The notes beneath the pieces were generated by a model. It was not told the origin of the DNA, made no database searches, and worked only from the letters and a program-made list of their open reading frames with translations. A stretch of 64,000 nt of DNA from Marinisporobacter sp. (GTDB lineage: Bacteria; Bacillota; Clostridia; Peptostreptococcales; Thermotaleaceae). Of the stretch, positions 59,632-64,000 are shown in pieces. Made by a program: the position numbers and the translations under genes. Position 1 is the stretch's first letter; every line of letters begins with the position of its first letter. The stretch lies in the NCBI GenBank assembly GCA_025210525.1, contig JAOARP010000053.1:186001-250000 (forward strand). The letters are read 5' to 3'.

Positions 59632-60447
59632 TTAAATAGAAGTATTATACAGGTCATGAAATTTTTCTATTAATAATTGAGTGATAGGCAATTGAGCTAA
59701 ATCAAATATTTTATTTTCTAGCTTTGATACAGGCATAATTTCCATTAAAGAATTCGTTAGAAAAATTTCATCTGCATGAAGCAAAGCTTCTTTTGTGAAT
59801 TTCCCAATTTTTAAAGATAAACCTAATGTATTGATTAAATCAATTGTCTTTTCTCTCATGATTCCTGGTAAAATACCACATTCAATAGAAGGTGTATAAA
59901 TGTTTTTTTCTTTTACAAAAAACAGATTTGTAAAGGAGCCTTCACTTAAAAATCCGTCTGTATTCAGAAATATAGCTTCATCGTGATTGTTTTTTAATGC
60001 CTCTTCCTTTGCTAATAGATTTTCTAAATAGTTATTAGATTTTATATACGTCAGCTTTGCATGAGGATTTTTTCTTGCAGAAGCAAAGGTCATAGAAAAT
60101 CCCTTTTCATATCGTTCTTTATTATATATATTTTCTCGAGTAGTAATCAATAAATGATAATTAGCTTTATTTTTTGCATAGATAATTTTTACTACACCAG
60201 AAATTAGGCTATTAGAAGCTATTAGTTCATTTATATATTTTTTTATTAACTTTAAATCATAGTGTAGCTCAATGTTTAATTCCTTGCAACCGTTTCTTAA
60301 TCTTTTAAGATGTTCATCTATAAAATAAACTTTTTTATCATATACCTTTAATGTTTCAAAAAGACCATAGCCATATTGAAAGCCTTCGTTTGGAGAGATG
60401 AAAGCTTCTTTTGCTGTTAACAATTTACCTCCATATGAAATATACAT
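59632..60447 (-). CDS. pabC: Aminodeoxychorismate lyase
   Basis: 271 residues. PLP fold-type IV enzyme that releases pyruvate from aminodeoxychorismate to give pABA. Motifs: FGYGLFETLKVYD-like QYGYGLFETLKV, the PLP lysine in TYIKSNNYLEN (Lys136), and NTDGFLSEGSFTNLFFV binding the PLP phosphate. Branched-chain aminotransferases are related, but the pab neighbours settle the assignment. Start is the ATG at 60447, 12 bases after the pabB stop. Confidence 0.93.
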   Translation of the reverse strand: MYISYGGKLLTAKEAFISPNEGFQYGYGLFETLKVYDKKVYFIDEHLKRLRNGCKELNIELHYDLKLIKKYINELIASNSLISGVVKIIYAKNKANYHLLITTRENIYNKERYEKGFSMTFASARKNPHAKLTYIKSNNYLENLLAKEEALKNNHDEAIFLNTDGFLSEGSFTNLFFVKEKNIYTPSIECGILPGIMREKTIDLINTLGLSLKIGKFTKEALLHADEIFLTNSLMEIMPVSKLENKIFDLAQLPITQLLIEKFHDLYNTSI

Positions 60448-60459
60448 AAATTTTACTCC

Positions 60460-61824
60460 TTAACCTTTTAAAGCTTTTATGAGTGCTTTTGCTTTATGAA
60501 GGGTTTCTTCATATTCTAAATTTGCATCTGAATCCCAAACGATGCCTCCTCCTGCTTGGAAGTAGGCTTTATTATTTTTGCAAACCATTGTCCTTATGAC
60601 GATATTTAAATCTGTATTTCCATTAAAGCCAATATAGCCGATAGAGCCTGTGTAAATATTTCTTTGAGTAGGTTCTAATTCATCAATGATTTCCATAGCT
60701 CTTATTTTAGGAGCTCCAGTAATAGAACCTCCAGGAAAAGTTGCTTCAATACAGTCTATTACGTCATATTCATCCTTTATTTCTCCTATAACTGTTGAAA
60801 CAAGATGATATACAGTTGGGTAGGTTTCTAAATGGAATAATTCTGTTACCTCTACTGTACCTGTTTTTGAAATTTTTCCAAGATCGTTCCTTTCAAGATC
60901 TACGATCATTAAAAGCTCAGCTTGATCTTTTTCGCTAGATAAAAGCTCTTCTTTATTTTTTATATCCTCTTCAATATTTTTTCCTCTTGGTCGAGTGCCT
61001 TTAATCGGTCTTGTTTCCATTTTATTTCCGTTGATCTTTATAAACCGTTCAGGAGAACTACTTGCAATATGAAAATCTCCATAATTTAAAAAGCTCGCAA
61101 AGGGTGCAGGGTTAATAGTACGAAGACGATTGTAAATCATGAGGGGATCTTCATGAATAGTACATGAAAATCTTTGAGTCATATTTGCTTGATAGATATC
61201 TCCTGATAAAATATAATCTTTGACTTTGTTGATAGCTTCTAGGTAATCTTCTTTTTTAAAATTAGACTGGATAGAGACTTTTTCTTTTTCTGGTATATCA
61301 TTTATTTTAGGCAAATGCTTATTTTCAATGATATTTTCAATAGCAGAGATAATTTCTTTTTCTGTAGCTTTTATCCCTAAAGCTGCAATGGATACTTCGT
61401 TTTTTTCGTGATTGATAATGATAATACCATCATAAAAGCATAAAAAACAATCTGGGATATTTACGTCATCTATTGCTGTTCTAGGAAGCTTTTCTATATG
61501 ATGACATAAATCATAGCTAAAGTATCCTACAGCACCGCCTATAAAAGGAAGGTCTGTTTCATAATCCATTTTATATAAGGATAAAAGCTCTTTTAGCTTT
61601 TTAAAGGGATTGCCTGTGTATGATTTTGTTTCATGATCTTTTGTAATAGTGATTTTGTTATTTTTACTTTTAAAAATCATAAAAGGATCAAAACCGATGA
61701 AAGAATATTTCCCTAATCTTTCATGATCCATGCCGCTATCTAAAAAGAAACTGTAAGGGTTGTCTTTAAATAGGGTATAAAGTTCAAAGCTATTGTATAA
61801 AGTATTTATTTTTTTAATCAACAT
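60460..61824 (-). CDS. pabB: Aminodeoxychorismate synthase component I
   Basis: 454 residues. Chorismate-binding enzyme that adds ammonia at C4. The PIKGTRPRG motif with Lys (rather than PIAGT of anthranilate synthase) marks it as PabB. Others: SGDIYQANMTQRF, ASSSPERF, MIVDLERNDLGKI, TFPGGSITGAPKIRAME, and GGGIVWDSD. The N-terminal region lacks the conserved tryptophan-binding LLES motif of TrpE. Overlaps pabA by 11 bases. Confidence 0.95.
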   Translation of the reverse strand: MLIKKINTLYNSFELYTLFKDNPYSFFLDSGMDHERLGKYSFIGFDPFMIFKSKNNKITITKDHETKSYTGNPFKKLKELLSLYKMDYETDLPFIGGAVGYFSYDLCHHIEKLPRTAIDDVNIPDCFLCFYDGIIIINHEKNEVSIAALGIKATEKEIISAIENIIENKHLPKINDIPEKEKVSIQSNFKKEDYLEAINKVKDYILSGDIYQANMTQRFSCTIHEDPLMIYNRLRTINPAPFASFLNYGDFHIASSSPERFIKINGNKMETRPIKGTRPRGKNIEEDIKNKEELLSSEKDQAELLMIVDLERNDLGKISKTGTVEVTELFHLETYPTVYHLVSTVIGEIKDEYDVIDCIEATFPGGSITGAPKIRAMEIIDELEPTQRNIYTGSIGYIGFNGNTDLNIVIRTMVCKNNKAYFQAGGGIVWDSDANLEYEETLHKAKALIKALKG

Positions 61825-62407
61825 GAGAACACCTACTTTTTTTAGCTTGTAGCAAAAAGTTTTCTAAAAGCTCCATTCCCTTTTCTGTTAAAATGGCTTC
61901 AGGATGAAATTGAATTCCTTCAATGAGATAATCCTTGTGCTTCATGCCCATAATTTCTCCATCTAAAGTTAAAGCAGTGATTTCAAAACATTCTGGAAGG
62001 CTATTTTTTTCTACCACAAGAGAATGATATCTTGTCACCTTTAAAGGGTTTGGAAGATCTTGAAATATACCTTTATTTGTATGATTTATAGGATGAACTT
62101 TTCCATGAACAGGTTCTTTTCCTTTGATGATTTTTCCTCCAAATACTTGACCAATGGTTTGATGACCTAGACATATGCCAAGGATAGGGATTTTTCCTTT
62201 AAAGGTAATCACTACATTTTTACAAATCCCTGTTTCGTTTGGTGTACAAGGTCCTGGAGATAAAACAATCATTTGTGGATTTAATTTTTCGATTTGCTCT
62301 AAGGTGATAGCATCATTTCTATATACAACTACTTCTTCCTTTAAGTATTCTAAATATTGTACAAGATTATAAGTAAAGGAATCATAGTTATCAATCATCA
62401 ATATCAA
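61814..62407 (-). CDS. pabA: Aminodeoxychorismate synthase component II (glutamine amidotransferase)
   Basis: 197 residues. Provides ammonia from glutamine to PabB. Class I amidotransferase triad: Cys in GICLGHQTIGQ, and His and Glu in QFHPEAIL; also VLSPGPCTPNETG. Start: TTG at 62407, eight bases after AGGAG; the nearer ATG three codons in is 17 bases from the site. May also serve an anthranilate synthase elsewhere, as in Bacillus. Confidence 0.94.
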   Translation of the reverse strand: MILMIDNYDSFTYNLVQYLEYLKEEVVVYRNDAITLEQIEKLNPQMIVLSPGPCTPNETGICKNVVITFKGKIPILGICLGHQTIGQVFGGKIIKGKEPVHGKVHPINHTNKGIFQDLPNPLKVTRYHSLVVEKNSLPECFEITALTLDGEIMGMKHKDYLIEGIQFHPEAILTEKGMELLENFLLQAKKSRCSHVD

Positions 62408-62450
62408 ATAAAAAACTCCTTTCTTGCTACTCTTTATGGAATAACAAAGA

Positions 62451-62469
62451 TTCTTATTTTAAATAAGAA
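62451..62469. repeat. 19-bp palindrome between HD gene and pabA
   Basis: TTCTTATTTTAAATAAGAA, perfect apart from the central base. It lies in the 93-base gap between the HD-protein stop and the pabA start. Could be an operator or an mRNA hairpin; no T run fits a terminator well on the minus strand. Confidence 0.5.
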
Positions 62470-62500
62470 CTTATGCTTTGGTTTAATAGGGGAAAGAATT

Positions 62501-62980
62501 TTAGTAGTAAAGCTTAGGTGTTTGTCCTATATCAAATCTTTTACATTCTTTTACAACAGCACATTCTATACAAGGACGAGAGATTTTATCACTCTTATAG
62601 AGTATTTGATCTAGGGGTGGGTTTTTTGCATCATATTTTCGGTGATTTCTAATGGCACTTTGTATGATAGCTTGCTCAGTAGGATTAAACTCAGCAATTT
62701 CTAATAGTTCTTTTGCTAAATTTGTACTGGCAATAGCATGATCAACGCCTTCTAAGTATTCTTTCCATCTTCCAATATCATGAAGAAGGGCAGTTGCATA
62801 GATGATATCCTTCTTTAGGGAAATATTTTCTTCTAAAGCTAATATATAAGCAACTCTTGCCACGTCTAGATAGTGGCGAAGATCATGATGGCAAAAAACT
62901 CGGTTTTTTTCAGCTTCTATATTTTTCTTTAAGTAATACAGATATTTTTCATTTTCAAGGATTTTGTTTACTCGTTTCAT
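62501..62980 (-). CDS. HD-domain metal-dependent phosphohydrolase, folate-operon associated
   Basis: 159 residues, soluble. HD superfamily: His36 (HHDLRHYLDV), His67-Asp68 (ALLHDIGRW), His in RNHRKYD and Asp in YKSDKISR give the full H...HD...D metal set. The C-terminus has three cysteines (RPCIECAVVKEC) that may bind metal. First gene of the pab/fol run, reading the same way behind its own promoter. It may remove phosphates from dihydroneopterin triphosphate, a step with no other candidate here; this is inference from context only. Confidence 0.87.
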   Translation of the reverse strand: MKRVNKILENEKYLYYLKKNIEAEKNRVFCHHDLRHYLDVARVAYILALEENISLKKDIIYATALLHDIGRWKEYLEGVDHAIASTNLAKELLEIAEFNPTEQAIIQSAIRNHRKYDAKNPPLDQILYKSDKISRPCIECAVVKECKRFDIGQTPKLYY

Positions 62981-63072
62981 GAAATTTCTCCTATCTAAGA
63001 CGATTGCTTTATTTATTATGATGAGGTGTTATCGTCTATTTTTCGTCAACAATATCTATTATATCTTACTTT

Positions 63073-63101
63073 ATTATATCTACTAGGATTTATTCAATCA
63101 A
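63073..63101 (-). promoter_or_regulatory. Promoter of the HD-pab-fol operon
   Basis: Minus strand TTGATT (63101-63096) and perfect TATAAT (63078-63073), spacer 17, about 90 bases before the HD gene. Confidence 0.72.
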
Positions 63102-63203
63102 TACAATAAAAATAGGAGTAGAAAGAGGCACCTTCAAGGAGCTCGAAGAATTCATTATAAATGAATGTTTTGATTGAAAAATCTATATTTATCAACCTAC
63201 ATA

Positions 63204-63232
63204 TGAATAAAAAGGTAGGGTTATGCTATAAT
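63204..63232 (+). promoter_or_regulatory. Extended -10 promoter of the RNA methyltransferase gene
   Basis: TGCTATAAT (extended -10, TATAAT at 63227-63232) with a weak TGAATA at the -35 position. Confidence 0.55.
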
Positions 63233-63274
63233 AGAGACAATTGAAACTTGAAATATAAATGTAGGAGAGATAAT

Positions 63275-64000
63275 ATGGCAAAAATTGAATTGATTGCAAC
63301 AGCTACCTTTGGATTAGAAGAAATGGTAAAGCTTGAAGTGAAAAAATTGGGATATGAAAAAATGACTGTTGAAAATGGAAAAGTTACTTTTATAGCTAAT
63401 GAAGAAGCCATTCCAAAAGCTAATTTATGGCTAAGAACAGCAGATCGAGTACTTCTTAAAATGGGACAATTTAAAGCAATGACTTTTGAAGAGTTATTTC
63501 AGCAGACAAAGGCTTTACCGTGGGAAGAATGGATTCCTGAGAATGGAAAGTTCCCTGTTAATGGAAAGTCTATAAAATCACAGCTTTATAGTATTTCTGA
63601 TTGTCAGGCTATCGTAAAAAAAGCTATTGTAGAAAGGTTAAAAGAGGTTTATGGAGTAGAATGGTTCAAAGAAGATGGTTCAGAGTTTCCTATAGAGGTA
63701 GCTCTTCTTAAAGATACAGCAACCCTTACAATAGATACGAGTGGTGCAGGGTTACACAAAAGAGGATACAGAGCTAAGGCTAATGAAGCGCCCCTTAAAG
63801 AGACATTAGCAGCAGCTATGGTTTTAATCAGTAGATGGAGAGAAGATCGCATGTTGATTGATCCGTTTTGTGGGTCAGGAACTATTCCTATTGAAGCTGC
63901 TATGATTGGAAAAAATATTGCGCCAGGACTTCAGAGAAAATTTATTTCAGAAGGATGGGAAAGAATACCTAAAGCAGTATGGAAAAGTGCAAGAATAGAA
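63275..64000 (+). CDS. THUMP-domain class I rRNA (guanine-N2) methyltransferase, partial
   Basis: 242 residues visible; the 3' part is outside the window. RlmL/YpsC-like. N-terminal ferredoxin-like and THUMP region (ATATFGLEEMVKLEVKKLGY, WLRTADRVLLKMGQF, VDTSGAGLHKRGYR-type TIDTSGAGLHKRGYR), followed by PLKETLAAAMVLIS and SAM motif I LIDPFCGSGTIPIEAAMI. The NPPY catalytic motif lies beyond the edge. Likely methylates 23S rRNA. ATG at 63275 after AGGAGAG. Confidence 0.92.
   Translation, partial: MAKIELIATATFGLEEMVKLEVKKLGYEKMTVENGKVTFIANEEAIPKANLWLRTADRVLLKMGQFKAMTFEELFQQTKALPWEEWIPENGKFPVNGKSIKSQLYSISDCQAIVKKAIVERLKEVYGVEWFKEDGSEFPIEVALLKDTATLTIDTSGAGLHKRGYRAKANEAPLKETLAAAMVLISRWREDRMLIDPFCGSGTIPIEAAMIGKNIAPGLQRKFISEGWERIPKAVWKSARIE

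Overview
The window is AT-rich DNA from an anaerobic, spore-forming, motile, low-GC Gram-positive bacterium of the class Clostridia. The evidence is the content: an NAD(P)-linked [FeFe] hydrogenase operon, a large pyruvate:ferredoxin oxidoreductase, BofA, a GerMN lipoprotein, two exosporium-like (CsxC-type) proteins, a Bacillus-type large SRP RNA, a T-box leader, strong A-rich AGGAGG ribosome binding sites and U-tailed hairpin terminators. I cannot name the species. I saw no phage, IS element or CRISPR array.

Layout. 1-4.2 kb: hndABCD hydrogenase operon on the minus strand, with hndD cut by the window edge. 4.3-7.8 kb: an AarF/UbiB-type kinase and two CsxC/SPOCS-like proteins. 8.0-16.1 kb: tRNA-Ser, SRP RNA, then the dnaX-ebfC-recR-yaaL-bofA order known from Bacillus, here split by a chemoreceptor gene and by a 1.3-kb patchwork of broken MCP, GGDEF and HD-GYP fragments. 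16-30.6 kb: nifJ with a long palindrome-rich leader, GerMN lipoprotein, L25/Ctc, an FMN-dependent 2-hydroxy-acid dehydrogenase, a GGDEF-EAL protein, a ClC protein, an SSS symporter, a DUF3298-like protein and a methyltransferase. 30.6-33.9 kb: T-box-controlled tyrS divergent from preQ1-riboswitch-controlled queT, then a Ca2+/cation exchanger.

34-38.5 kb: a partner-switching module (RsbW-like ATPase, STAS protein, REC-PP2C phosphatase) next to a chemoreceptor. The ATPase is interrupted by a frameshift at a run of nine A, and the shifted frame runs on into the STAS protein. 38.5-46 kb: a Ter stress cluster with three TerD proteins, an AIM24 protein, an HpcH/HpaI-type lyase, an 831-residue-class PRTase-TRSP-StiP-PELOTA fusion and a HAD phosphatase. 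46.2-49.3 kb: a dCache chemoreceptor with the residues of an amino-acid-binding pocket, a truncated coiled-coil ORF and a DUF2284 protein.

49.4-56.3 kb: a catabolic unit for 2,3-diaminopropionate or a related amino acid: dpaL, a YgeY-like M20 hydrolase, RidA, a YfcC-type transporter and a sigma-54 activator. A near-consensus -24/-12 promoter and three similar palindromes lie in front of dpaL. 56.4-63.1 kb: a minus-strand operon-like run making pABA and the folate pterin (HD protein, pabA, pabB, pabC, folE, folP, folB, folK) ending in a minimal DAHP synthase. A partial THUMP-type rRNA methyltransferase gene closes the window.

How the parts fit: pyruvate oxidation by NifJ reduces ferredoxin, which the bifurcating hydrogenase can combine with NAD(P)H to make H2. 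DAHP synthase feeds chorismate to PabAB, and PabABC plus FolEBKP converge on dihydropteroate. Three intact chemoreceptors, a GGDEF-EAL enzyme and the partner-switch module make the middle of the window rich in signalling. Assignments come from reading motifs by eye; no database search was possible.
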